The notes under the pieces: model-generated
Seen by the model: only the letters and a program-made list of their open reading frames with translations
The model's database searches: none
Told to the model about the DNA's origin: nothing
From: an uncultured Elusimicrobium sp.
GTDB lineage: Bacteria > Elusimicrobiota > Elusimicrobia > Elusimicrobiales > Elusimicrobiaceae
Assembly (NCBI GenBank): GCA_902767385.1
Contig: CACXHA010000048.1
Coordinates: forward strand, 1 to 6,765
Length of the DNA: 6,765 nucleotides
Direction of reading: 5' to 3'
Position numbers and translations under genes: made by a program
Shown: in pieces, positions 1 through 5,523 of the stretch
How the letters are laid out: every line of letters starts with the position of its first letter
How positions within the stretch are numbered: the first letter of the stretch is position 1

Positions 1-28
1 AAAAAACCCCGGGCGGTTAGGCCCGGGG
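1..28 (-). terminator. Rho-independent terminator of the rpsO-pnp operon
   Basis: Read on the minus strand, an 8-bp perfect GC stem (CCCCGGGC at 28-21 pairing with GCCCGGGG at 14-7) closes a 6-nt loop. It is followed directly by six T residues that run to the window edge. It begins 17 nt beyond the pnp stop codon. This is a textbook intrinsic terminator and ends the operon here. Confidence 0.93.
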
Positions 29-45
29 TACTTGTTGGAGATAAC

Positions 46-2163
46 TTATTTGAGCAAGGCCTTGCGCGACAACCTTACTTTACCGCTATTATCAATTTCC
101 ACGCACTTCACTTCGACGATTTCGCCCAGTTTGAGTACGTCTTCTACTTTATTGATGCGGTGTTTGGCAATTTCGGAGATGTGCAACAGTCCGTCTTTGC
201 CGGGTAAAATTTCCACAAACGCACCAAAGGGTTGAATAGATACCACTTTGCCTTTGTAAATTTTATTTACTTCCGGCTCGGCGGTTAACATTTCAATTTC
301 CGCTTTGGCTTGGTTGAGTTTTTCGGCATTGGAAGCGGCAATCGTTACGATACCGGTTTCTTCAATGTCAATCTTGGTGCCGGTTGTTTCGGTAATACGT
401 TTAATGTTCTTACCGCCGGGCCCAATGACAGCGCCGATTTTGTCTACCGAGATTTGCATTTTGTAAATCACAGGCGCGTACGGAGAAACTTCTTTGCGAG
501 GTTCAGCAATTGTTTTCTCCATGTGGTCCATGATGAACATGCGGCCTTCGGTAGCTTGTTTAATGGCTTGGCGCAACACGTCAAGCGGCATACCGGTTTT
601 GAGTTTTACGTCCATTTGGAAGGCCGTAATCCCTTTGCGTGAACCGGTCAGCTTGAAATCCATATCTCCCAGGTGGTCTTCTAAGCCCATAATGTCGGAA
701 AGGACTACAAATTTTCCCTCCCCGCTAATGGCTCCCATGGCAATACCCGAGCAGGGCGATTTCATCGGCACACCTGCATCAAAAAGGGCCAAAGAACCGC
801 CACATACAGAGGCCATAGAGGAAGAACCGTTGGATTCGGTAATGTCGGAAACGACACGAATCGTGTACGGGAATTCTTCTTCACTGGGAATTAACGGCAA
901 GAGCGCGCGGCGGGCAAGTTCCCCATGGCCGATTTCGCGGCGGCCCGGAGAGCGGTCCGGTTTGCACTCACCCGTAGCAAAACCCGGGAAGTTGTAATGG
1001 AGCATAAAGCGCTCATAAGAAATATCTTCTAAACCTTCTACCATTTGTTGGTCATCTTTGGTGCCCAACGTGGCTACGGCTAACGATTGGGTTTGGCCGC
1101 GGGTAAATACGGCAGAACCGTGGGCGCGCGGTAAATAACCTACCAAAGAGCTCAGCGGGCGGATTTCGGTCGGTTTGCGGCCGTCCACACGCACGCCTTC
1201 GTGCAGTACCAAGGCGCGGGATTCTTCGTACATAATGTTTTCCAAAGCGATCCCGGCGTAGGTAGCGGCGTTTTCGGCGTATTTTTCGGTAAGTTGTTCG
1301 GCGAAGTTCTTTTTAAGTTGGGCCACTTGCGTGTCGCGCGTTTGCTTGTCGCTAAAGGCGTGCAAGATTTTTTTGGCTTCTTCGCGGAAAGCACCGTTGG
1401 CTAAATCCACTACTTCTTGCGGCAGTTTTTCTACCACATATTCAAATTTCGGCTTGCCGGCCAGTTCGCGCAGTTTGAGTTGCGCGGCGCACATTTTGTC
1501 AATTTCCGGCTTGGCTACTTCCATGGCCTCAATAATGGCGCTTTCTTCTACTTCTTTAGCACCGCCTTCCACCATTAAAATACCTTGCGCGGAACCGGCG
1601 ATAGTCAGGTCCATATCGCACTCCGGCATGGCTTGTTCTTCTTTGGTGGGGTTGACGATGTATTGCCCGTTAATGCGGCCGATACGTACGGCGGCTACCG
1701 GCTCGTTAAACGGAATAGAAGAAATCACTACGGACGCGGACGAAGCGAGTACGGCTAAAATATCGGCATCGTTGGTCGGGTCGGCAGAGACTACCATGGC
1801 CGTTACGTTGGTTTCGCACGCGAAACCTTCGGGGAAAATGGGGCGCATGGTGCGGTCAATAATGCGGGAAGACAAAGTTTCTTTCTTGCTAGCTTTGCCT
1901 TCACGTTTAAAGAATCCGCCGGGGATTTTGCCTGCGGCGTAGGTTCTTTCTTTGTAGTTGACCGTTAAGGGCGTAAAATCGGAAATACCCGGTTTTTGCT
2001 CTTTGGTGGAAACAGCGGTAGCCAAAATGCGCGTATCGCCCATGCTGGCTACTACGGCGCCGTCGGCTTGCTTAGCGATTAAACCGGTTTCCAGTTTAAT
2101 GGTATCGCGTCCAACGGTAACTTCCACGCTTTGGATGTCAAAGTTATGGTTAAAGTTAGGCAT
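46..2163 (-). CDS. pnp: Polyribonucleotide nucleotidyltransferase (PNPase)
   Basis: PNPase is a phosphorolytic 3'-to-5' exoribonuclease that degrades mRNA to nucleoside diphosphates as a cytoplasmic trimer. The 705-residue protein has the full family layout: RNase PH-like domain 1 (about 1-140), a helical linker domain, RNase PH-like domain 2 (about 325-545), a KH domain (about 565-625, GxxG loop GPGGK at 581-585) and an S1 domain (about 632-702). D496, D502 and K504 in the EDHLGDMDFK stretch match the E. coli metal-site residues D486, D492 and K494. The conserved SPGRREIGHG stretch lies near 405-414. The protein ends right after S1, without the long tail seen in some phyla. The start is fixed by AAGGA at 2171-2175, 7 nt before the ATG. 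That sequence overlaps the rpsO stop codon, so translation is probably coupled. rpsO lies 10 nt upstream, as in many bacteria. Confidence 0.98.
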   Translation of the reverse strand: MPNFNHNFDIQSVEVTVGRDTIKLETGLIAKQADGAVVASMGDTRILATAVSTKEQKPGISDFTPLTVNYKERTYAAGKIPGGFFKREGKASKKETLSSRIIDRTMRPIFPEGFACETNVTAMVVSADPTNDADILAVLASSASVVISSIPFNEPVAAVRIGRINGQYIVNPTKEEQAMPECDMDLTIAGSAQGILMVEGGAKEVEESAIIEAMEVAKPEIDKMCAAQLKLRELAGKPKFEYVVEKLPQEVVDLANGAFREEAKKILHAFSDKQTRDTQVAQLKKNFAEQLTEKYAENAATYAGIALENIMYEESRALVLHEGVRVDGRKPTEIRPLSSLVGYLPRAHGSAVFTRGQTQSLAVATLGTKDDQQMVEGLEDISYERFMLHYNFPGFATGECKPDRSPGRREIGHGELARRALLPLIPSEEEFPYTIRVVSDITESNGSSSMASVCGGSLALFDAGVPMKSPCSGIAMGAISGEGKFVVLSDIMGLEDHLGDMDFKLTGSRKGITAFQMDVKLKTGMPLDVLRQAIKQATEGRMFIMDHMEKTIAEPRKEVSPYAPVIYKMQISVDKIGAVIGPGGKNIKRITETTGTKIDIEETGIVTIAASNAEKLNQAKAEIEMLTAEPEVNKIYKGKVVSIQPFGAFVEILPGKDGLLHISEIAKHRINKVEDVLKLGEIVEVKCVEIDNSGKVRLSRKALLK

Positions 2164-2173
2164 TTAAAATTCC

Positions 2174-2443
2174 TTATTTTCTCAGTTTTAATTCTTTGGT
2201 AACGGCTTGGTATTTTTCAAAGTCCGTACGTTTCAAATACGCCAACAAGCGTTTGCGTTGACCTACGAGTTTGTTGAGGCCGGTTTCTCCCGCAAAGTCT
2301 TTGGGGTTGGCTTTGAGGTGATTGGAAATGTATTGGATACGTTCCGTAATCAGCGCGATTTGTACGGCGGCAGAGCCGGTATCGTTGGCGCTAGATTGGA
2401 ATTTGCTGATAATGTCTTTTCTGTCTTGGTTTGAGAGTACCAT
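2174..2443 (-). CDS. rpsO: Small ribosomal subunit protein S15
   Basis: S15 is a primary 16S rRNA-binding protein that organises the central domain of the 30S subunit. At 89 residues it has the usual length. It shows the family signature DTGSAAVQIALITERI (21-36), H42, D49 and the basic helix VGQRKRLLAYLK (60-71). The rRNA-contacting loop usually reads D-x-x-S-R-R-G, but here it is D-F-A-G-E-T-G (49-55), so the serine and both arginines are replaced. The ATG is preceded at 9 nt by a modest AAGAG (2453-2457). That ribosome site abuts a possible leader stem, so S15 autoregulation is plausible. The gene is first in the operon with pnp, and a TATAAT box lies about 120 nt upstream. Confidence 0.97.
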   Translation of the reverse strand: MVLSNQDRKDIISKFQSSANDTGSAAVQIALITERIQYISNHLKANPKDFAGETGLNKLVGQRKRLLAYLKRTDFEKYQAVTKELKLRK

Positions 2444-2457
2444 TTTATTTTTCTCTT

Positions 2458-2521
2458 AGGACTGCAACCTGCCGACCAAGCCGCATTTATCCGAAAAACG
2501 ACCGAGCCGGAGCGGAGTCCT
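2458..2521 (-). promoter_or_regulatory. Putative structured rpsO leader (possible S15 autoregulatory site)
   Basis: In the minus-strand leader, AGGACT (2521-2516) can pair with AGTCCT (2463-2458). This closes a GC-rich segment of about 52 nt that contains several CCG and CGG tracts able to pair internally. The closing 3' arm touches the AAGAG ribosome-binding site at 2453-2457, so folding could limit ribosome access. rpsO leaders in several phyla bind S15 through unrelated structures. The closing stem is seen in the sequence; the regulatory role is inferred from family knowledge. Confidence 0.45.
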
Positions 2522-2560
2522 TCTCCTATATTAATTTATACTTACACTAAGTACCTCTAT

Positions 2561-2566
2561 ATTATA
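2561..2566 (-). promoter_or_regulatory. -10 box of the rpsO-pnp promoter
   Basis: A perfect TATAAT on the minus strand sits 2 nt after the T-run of the upstream terminator. It would start transcription near 2554, giving a leader of about 110 nt before rpsO. No good -35 hexamer lies 16-18 nt upstream, because that position falls within the terminator hairpin (2568-2597). The promoter may therefore depend on the -10 or on an activator. Confidence 0.55.
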
Positions 2567-2567
2567 C

Positions 2568-2597
2568 CAAAAAAAGCACCCCATTTGGAGTGCTTTT
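2568..2597 (-). terminator. Rho-independent terminator of the DUF805-like gene
   Basis: On the minus strand, AAAAGCACTCC (2597-2587) pairs with GGGGTGCTTTT (2582-2572) around a 4-nt loop. The 11-bp stem contains one G-T wobble and is followed by a T-run extending to 2569. It starts 19 nt beyond the stop codon of the gene ending at 2617. The reverse direction also has a short T-run, but no plus-strand gene would need it. Confidence 0.9.
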
Positions 2598-2616
2598 GTA
2601 AAACGACAGGTATAGC

Positions 2617-3132
2617 TTATTTTATTTCTTCTATTTCATCTTCTAGGTCTATAAATAGTTTCTTGCGTACTGCCGCTTTTAGGTCAGCTTCGCTGATAAC
2701 CGGTACCGGGTTATCGGCAGGTGCTTCCCCATATTTGTTTCTTTCCCGAGAGCCCTCTTCAGTTGCTAACACTTCCCAAAAGCGGGCACGCTTAACCAAT
2801 TCTTCAAAAGAATCATCTTTTGGGATGCGGATATCCAAGTCCTGCCAACGGCGGATGACTGCGCATACAAACGCGGCGGCAAGCCAAAGTTCAAATAAAA
2901 TGCATATAATCCAACAACCCAGCTCGGAAATAAGCAACCAATCCCGTACATAAAGTATGGCTAACGTGTTACGCCAAGTGCAGGCAAAGATACCAAATAA
3001 GGCCAAGAGTAAAAACCCTTTGTATATATCGCAAAAAGTTTGACGGCTATCCCGTCCGCCGGGGGACAGACGAAACAAACCATATAATGTATTTTTGATA
3101 AAACGAGACATACCAAAATATAACATTTTCAC
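2617..3132 (-). CDS. DUF805-like inner-membrane protein
   Basis: This is a 171-residue membrane protein of unknown function. Three short motifs match DUF805 as I know that family: an N-terminal GRDSRQTF (26-33, family pattern GR-x-SR-x-x-F/W), RRWQDLDI just after the last membrane segment (94-101, family RR-x-HD), and NKYGEAP (132-138, family N-R-Y-G-x-x-P). Hydrophobic stretches lie at about 38-60 and 64-93, giving two or three membrane spans. The tail after the YG motif is charged, acidic at its end (DLEDEIEEIK), and probably cytoplasmic. The ATG at 3132 has only a weak purine stretch (AGAGCGAG) upstream. In-frame ATGs at 3126 and 3111 are alternatives with no better site. Promoter and terminator flank it, so it is likely monocistronic. 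Confidence 0.8.
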   Translation of the reverse strand: MKMLYFGMSRFIKNTLYGLFRLSPGGRDSRQTFCDIYKGFLLLALFGIFACTWRNTLAILYVRDWLLISELGCWIICILFELWLAAAFVCAVIRRWQDLDIRIPKDDSFEELVKRARFWEVLATEEGSRERNKYGEAPADNPVPVISEADLKAAVRKKLFIDLEDEIEEIK

Positions 3133-3150
3133 TCGCTCTTTGGCAAGTTG

Positions 3151-3156
3151 ATTATA
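3151..3156 (-). promoter_or_regulatory. -10 box upstream of the DUF805-like gene
   Basis: TATAAT on the minus strand lies 18 nt before the ATG at 3132 and predicts a leader of about 12 nt. The hexamer 17 nt upstream is TTCATG (3179-3174), which matches TTGACA at three positions. It lies in the loop of the hairpin at 3165-3189. Confidence 0.5.
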
Positions 3157-3164
3157 AATGGGAT

Positions 3165-3189
3165 GCCCGCTAGCATGAAACTAACGGGC
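3165..3189 (-). terminator. Hairpin between the microprotein and DUF805-like genes, possible terminator
   Basis: GCCCGTTAG and CTAGCGGGC on the minus strand form a 9-bp stem with one wobble pair around a 7-nt loop, 38 nt beyond the microprotein stop codon. No T-run follows (ATCCCATTTATAAT), so it is a weak terminator candidate. The loop carries the poor -35 of the next gene, so the hairpin could also be an operator or a transcript end stabiliser. Confidence 0.4.
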
Positions 3190-3227
3190 ACTTGGGACTC
3201 TTTTCTTGTAGGAGGTAATGAGTTCAC

Positions 3228-3350
3228 TTATATAAAGTTTAAAAGATCTCGCATTTCCGGGCTTTGCGCCAAGTTCGCAAACGCTTGTTGAAGGCGGGCT
3301 TGTTTTAAAGCTTGTTGCGCCAAAAGTTGCGTTAATTTTTCTGTCGGCAT
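3228..3350 (-). CDS. 40-residue glutamine/alanine/leucine-rich microprotein
   Basis: I do not recognise this protein. It starts MPTEKLTQLLAQQALKQ and ends RDLLNFI. It has no cysteine, no signal peptide and no membrane span, and is probably one or two amphipathic helices. The frame stays open upstream to 3440, but the start at 3350 is strongly preferred. An ideal Shine-Dalgarno sequence, AAGGAGGT (3365-3358), sits 7 nt before that ATG and matches the anti-SD better than any other gene here. It lies divergent from hydE and upstream of the DUF805-like gene on the same strand. A weak -10 (TATATA, 3392-3387) precedes it. The strong ribosome site supports real translation; the function is unknown. 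Confidence 0.65.
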   Translation of the reverse strand: MPTEKLTQLLAQQALKQARLQQAFANLAQSPEMRDLLNFI

Positions 3351-3357
3351 AAGGTCC

Positions 3358-3365
3358 ACCTCCTT
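3358..3365 (-). promoter_or_regulatory. Consensus Shine-Dalgarno site of the microprotein
   Basis: AAGGAGGT on the minus strand, 7 nt before the ATG at 3350. It is the only full anti-SD match placed correctly before a start in the window, and it selects the 40-codon reading over the longer open frame. Confidence 0.85.
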
Positions 3366-3386
3366 TTCGTATTTGCTGCTTACACT

Positions 3387-3392
3387 TATATA
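3387..3392 (-). promoter_or_regulatory. Possible -10 box for the microprotein gene
   Basis: TATATA on the minus strand has TTTTTA 17 nt upstream (3415-3410) as a poor -35. The predicted leader is about 30 nt and contains the Shine-Dalgarno site. The stretch is AT-rich, so chance is a real possibility. A shifted TACTAT (3395-3390) is equally plausible. Confidence 0.35.
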
Positions 3393-3417
3393 GTAGCGGT
3401 TTAAAAGCGTAAAAAAC

Positions 3418-3481
3418 AGGGCCCTTGTACCTAATTCCAAATTGAATTAAGGCCCAGTTTCATTTGGGCCTTTGGACCTAA
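3418..3481. repeat. Imperfect 17-bp direct repeats flanking the hydE promoter region
   Basis: AGGGCCCTTGTACCTAA (3418-3434) and TGGGCCTTTGGACCTAA (3465-3481) agree at 14 of 17 positions and are 47 bp apart. The second copy begins in the right arm of the inverted repeat at 3449-3472 and covers most of the hydE -35. A partial third copy (GGCCCTTGTA, minus strand, near 5466-5457) lies upstream of the secreted repeat protein. Confidence 0.6.
3449..3472. repeat. GGCC-rich inverted repeat, copy 1
   Basis: AAGGCCCA (3449-3456) and TGGGCCTT (3465-3472) are perfect 8-bp inverted arms around an 8-nt spacer. No T-run follows on either strand, so this is not a standard terminator. It lies between the divergent microprotein gene and hydE and overlaps the predicted hydE -35, so an operator role is possible. 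A related copy is at 5467-5490. Confidence 0.7.
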
Positions 3482-3499
3482 TTTTATATACTATCTCTA
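3464..3499 (+). promoter_or_regulatory. Leaderless hydE promoter
   Basis: TTGGGC (3464-3469), a 17-nt spacer, TATACT (3487-3492), then 6 nt before the ATG at 3499. A normal start site 6-7 nt after the -10 would fall on the first base of the start codon, giving a leaderless mRNA. No Shine-Dalgarno sequence precedes this ATG, which fits that reading. Confidence 0.6.
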
Positions 3500-4536
3500 T
3501 GCGATTACTTATCCAAAAAGCGCAAACATCCCACATCCTTACACGTGATGAAATTGTACAAATTCTCTCGTGCCAAGAACCGCAACTTTTGTTTGAAGCG
3601 GCTGACCGCGTGCGCAAAGAGTTTGTGGGGGATGGCGTTTATTTGCGCGGACTTATTGAATTTTCCAGTTATTGCAAAAACGATTGTATGTACTGCGGTT
3701 TACGCCGTTCCAACACACACGCGCAACGCTACCGTTTATCGGCCCGCCAAATTATTGAGACTGCGCAAGAAGCCGTAAAATTGGGGTATAAAACAATTGT
3801 GCTGCAAAGTGGAGAAGATTTGTTTTTTGATACGGATAAGATGTGCCAAATTATTCGGGAAATTAAAAAACTAGACGTGGCCCTTACGTTAAGTATCGGC
3901 GAAAAAACGCGTGAAGAATATGCGGCTTACAAAGAGGCCGGTGCCGACCGGTATTTACTGCGCATTGAAACCACCGATAAAACTTTGTACGAAAAGTTGG
4001 ACCCTGCTATGAGCTTTGAAAACCGCATGCGCTGTTTACACGATTTAAAAGAATTGGGGTACGAAGTCGGTTCGGGTTCTTTGGTGGGGTTGCCTGGGCA
4101 AACGGTGGAAAGTTTAGCCGATGATTTATTATTTTTTAAAAAGTTACCGGTAGATATGGCGGGAATCGGTCCGTTTATCCCCCACCCCCACACTCCTCTT
4201 GGAAACGAAAAAACGGACGGACATTTTGAACTTTCTTTAAAAATGATGGCACTGATGCGCCTCTTACTGCCCGACATCAATATTCCTGCCACCACGGCTA
4301 TGGAAACACTTCACCCACAAGGCCGTTTGCTCGCACTGCAATGCGGGGCCAACGTCATCATGCCCAACGTTACGTACACAGAGTACCGCAAACAGTACGA
4401 GCTTTATCCCGGCAAAGTTTGTACGGGAGACAACGCCGCGCATTGCCGTGGATGTATGCAAGCCAAAATAGAATCCATTGGGCGGTTTGTTTCACCCAGC
4501 AAGGGCTTTCATGGGGATTTTTTACGCGGCAACTAA
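3499..4536 (+). CDS. hydE: [FeFe]-hydrogenase H-cluster radical SAM maturase HydE
   Basis: HydE is a radical SAM enzyme that works with HydG and HydF to build the diiron subcluster of [FeFe]-hydrogenase. The 345-residue protein carries the cluster motif C59-x3-C63-x2-C66 followed by GLRRSN. It also has family stretches that match HydE closely: TIVLQSGED (99-107), SLVGLPGQT (194-202), GIGPFIPHPHTPL (222-234), IPATTAME (262-269) and CGANVIMPN (282-290). C308-x7-C316-x2-C319 matches the accessory [4Fe-4S] site known from Thermotoga HydE, which is absent in some homologues. A TTG at 3472 would add nine residues, but those codons coincide with the -10, so the ATG at 3499 is preferred. No hydF, hydG or hydrogenase gene is nearby. 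The stop codon is 6 bp from that of the convergent gene. Confidence 0.95.
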   Translation: MRLLIQKAQTSHILTRDEIVQILSCQEPQLLFEAADRVRKEFVGDGVYLRGLIEFSSYCKNDCMYCGLRRSNTHAQRYRLSARQIIETAQEAVKLGYKTIVLQSGEDLFFDTDKMCQIIREIKKLDVALTLSIGEKTREEYAAYKEAGADRYLLRIETTDKTLYEKLDPAMSFENRMRCLHDLKELGYEVGSGSLVGLPGQTVESLADDLLFFKKLPVDMAGIGPFIPHPHTPLGNEKTDGHFELSLKMMALMRLLLPDINIPATTAMETLHPQGRLLALQCGANVIMPNVTYTEYRKQYELYPGKVCTGDNAAHCRGCMQAKIESIGRFVSPSKGFHGDFLRGN

Positions 4537-4539
4537 ACC

Positions 4540-4572
4540 AATTTATCGACGGACGGAAGTAGGTAAATTTTT
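4540..4572 (+). terminator. Weak candidate terminator of hydE
   Basis: AATTTATC (4540-4547) can pair with GGTAAATT (4562-4569), with one wobble, and a short run of T ends at 4572. The stem is AT-rich and the loop is 14 nt, so it would be inefficient. It lies inside the 3' end of the convergent gene. No better stop signal for either gene is visible. Confidence 0.25.
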
Positions 4573-5424
4573 GATGACCCACATAGCTTCGCGGATTTGT
4601 TTGTCACTAATGCCTTCTCTTAATTTTCGTTCCATTTGCCGGGCCAATGTATGTTCTTCTCGTTCTTGCGTAGTCATTTGAGCGATTGGAATGTTCTTGC
4701 AGTGTTCATCGTAAATAGTAAGCCGCGGTCGCACACCATTATGGGAGGCCACCCACTTATTTAATTTTTCCAACAATTCACTATCACTTGGAGCGGGAGG
4801 ACGATTGTTTCCCCAGGCCTTGACCAGGGCTTGCGTATCGGGGTCATTTATGTTTCCTGTTTTTTTAGCCCACTTGATTACGTGCATTACCTGGCGGGCT
4901 AAACGCGCCTCCGTCAATTGTTCGGGGGTTAGTGCTTCGGTAGGAATCGCTCGGCTGTTTTTATAAAATAAAGCCCGCGGACGTTTGCCGTTATGGGAAG
5001 CCAAAAAATCTTGTAATTGGGAAAGCAACTCCTTCACACAAAGAGTATGAGTCCCTGGATATTGCTCAATAAGACGACGCAATTCAATAACGTCGGGGTG
5101 CTGTGGGTCCACTTTCCCCATTTTCGCACGAATCAAAATGCGTTGCACCGCGGCCCCCAGAGCCACTTCTCGGCGGATTTCCGGTGAAAGTTGGTCCATG
5201 GGAACTACCACCCCATTTTGATAAATACTGGAAAGCGGACGGCGGTTATGCGTGGCGATAAACGGACGCACTTGTGAGAGTACTTGCGTAGGGGTTAGGG
5301 CTACCCGGACGGGTTTTTTGGCCGCAAGTATCTCTACTCCTGCTTGGACGAGTAGTTTTTTTTGCGCAAAGCCGGTGTCGCACAATACCGTTATCAACAA
5401 AATAATGGGTAAAATCCGTTTCAT
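4543..5424 (-). CDS. Secreted protein with three HN-x-x-RP repeats, function unknown
   Basis: I do not recognise the family. The 293-residue protein begins with a signal peptide: MKR, a hydrophobic core (ILPIILLITVL) and likely cleavage after GFA at residue 20. C15 does not sit in a good lipobox, so signal peptidase I is more likely. The mature part has three repeats of about 75 residues at 49-124, 134-208 and 217-293. Each contains L-x2-[LV]-x2-[FW]-[LIV]-A-[ST]-HN-x1-2-RP, then a tyrosine, a proline near +17, and a charged helix with an LAR or LGA core. The HN pairs fall at 59, 144 and 228, so the period is 84-85 residues. The mature protein is basic with few cysteines. The start at 5424 is chosen over 5466 because it begins the signal peptide and sits 6 nt after a TACAAT box. 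It is convergent with hydE and divergent from ppdK. Confidence 0.8.
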   Translation of the reverse strand: MKRILPIILLITVLCDTGFAQKKLLVQAGVEILAAKKPVRVALTPTQVLSQVRPFIATHNRRPLSSIYQNGVVVPMDQLSPEIRREVALGAAVQRILIRAKMGKVDPQHPDVIELRRLIEQYPGTHTLCVKELLSQLQDFLASHNGKRPRALFYKNSRAIPTEALTPEQLTEARLARQVMHVIKWAKKTGNINDPDTQALVKAWGNNRPPAPSDSELLEKLNKWVASHNGVRPRLTIYDEHCKNIPIAQMTTQEREEHTLARQMERKLREGISDKQIREAMWVIKNLPTSVRR

Positions 5425-5459
5425 AGTTTTATTGTAAAAAATGAGTCTTGCGGATACAA
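5424..5459 (-). promoter_or_regulatory. Leaderless promoter of the secreted repeat protein
   Basis: On the minus strand: TTGTAT (5459-5454), a 17-nt spacer, TACAAT (5436-5431), then 6 nt to the ATG at 5424. The spacing is identical to that at hydE. The sequence before the ATG (TAAAACT) has no Shine-Dalgarno element. Confidence 0.6.
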
Positions 5460-5490
5460 GGGCCAAAAGACCCAGTTTTACCTAGGCCCT
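5459..5490. repeat. GGCC-rich inverted repeat, copy 2
   Basis: The 24-bp core at 5467-5490 matches 3449-3472 at 18 of 24 positions on the same strand, and all six differences are transitions. The arms AAGACCCA and TAGGCCCT pair with three A-C mismatches on the plus strand, which become G-U wobbles in minus-strand RNA. A second, perfect 6-bp pair, AGGGCC (5459-5464) and GGCCCT (5485-5490), overlaps it. It abuts the predicted -35 of the secreted repeat protein. Confidence 0.65.
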
Positions 5491-5523
5491 AAAAATAAAT
5501 TTTATTTTCCCTCCCAAATGTAC

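Noticed and set aside
494..997. 167-codon plus-strand open frame
   Set aside because: It lies wholly antisense to well-conserved pnp codons and has no ribosome site or recognisable protein features.
1331..1942. 203-codon plus-strand open frame
   Set aside because: Antisense to pnp; its Ser/Ala-rich product is what reverse-complement reading of a coding gene typically gives.
2585..2953. 122-codon plus-strand open frame opposite the DUF805-like gene
   Set aside because: It starts within the terminator and its product is low-complexity; the minus-strand reading has family motifs, promoter and terminator.
3210..3235. AGGAGGT followed by ATG and a 5-codon frame on the plus strand
   Set aside because: The spacing of one base is too short for initiation, the frame is only five codons and it overlaps the end of the microprotein gene.
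3351..3440. 30-residue N-terminal extension of the microprotein
   Set aside because: The consensus Shine-Dalgarno site and the likely promoter lie inside this stretch, so it is upstream DNA.
3449..3472. Inverted repeat as an ordinary terminator
   Set aside because: No T-run follows on either strand and no gene on either strand ends beside it.
3927..4295. 122-codon minus-strand open frame inside hydE
   Set aside because: Complementary to conserved HydE motifs, without ribosome site or promoter.
5425..5466. 14-residue N-terminal extension of the secreted repeat protein
   Set aside because: It would bury the signal peptide and read through the TACAAT -10 box and -35 region.
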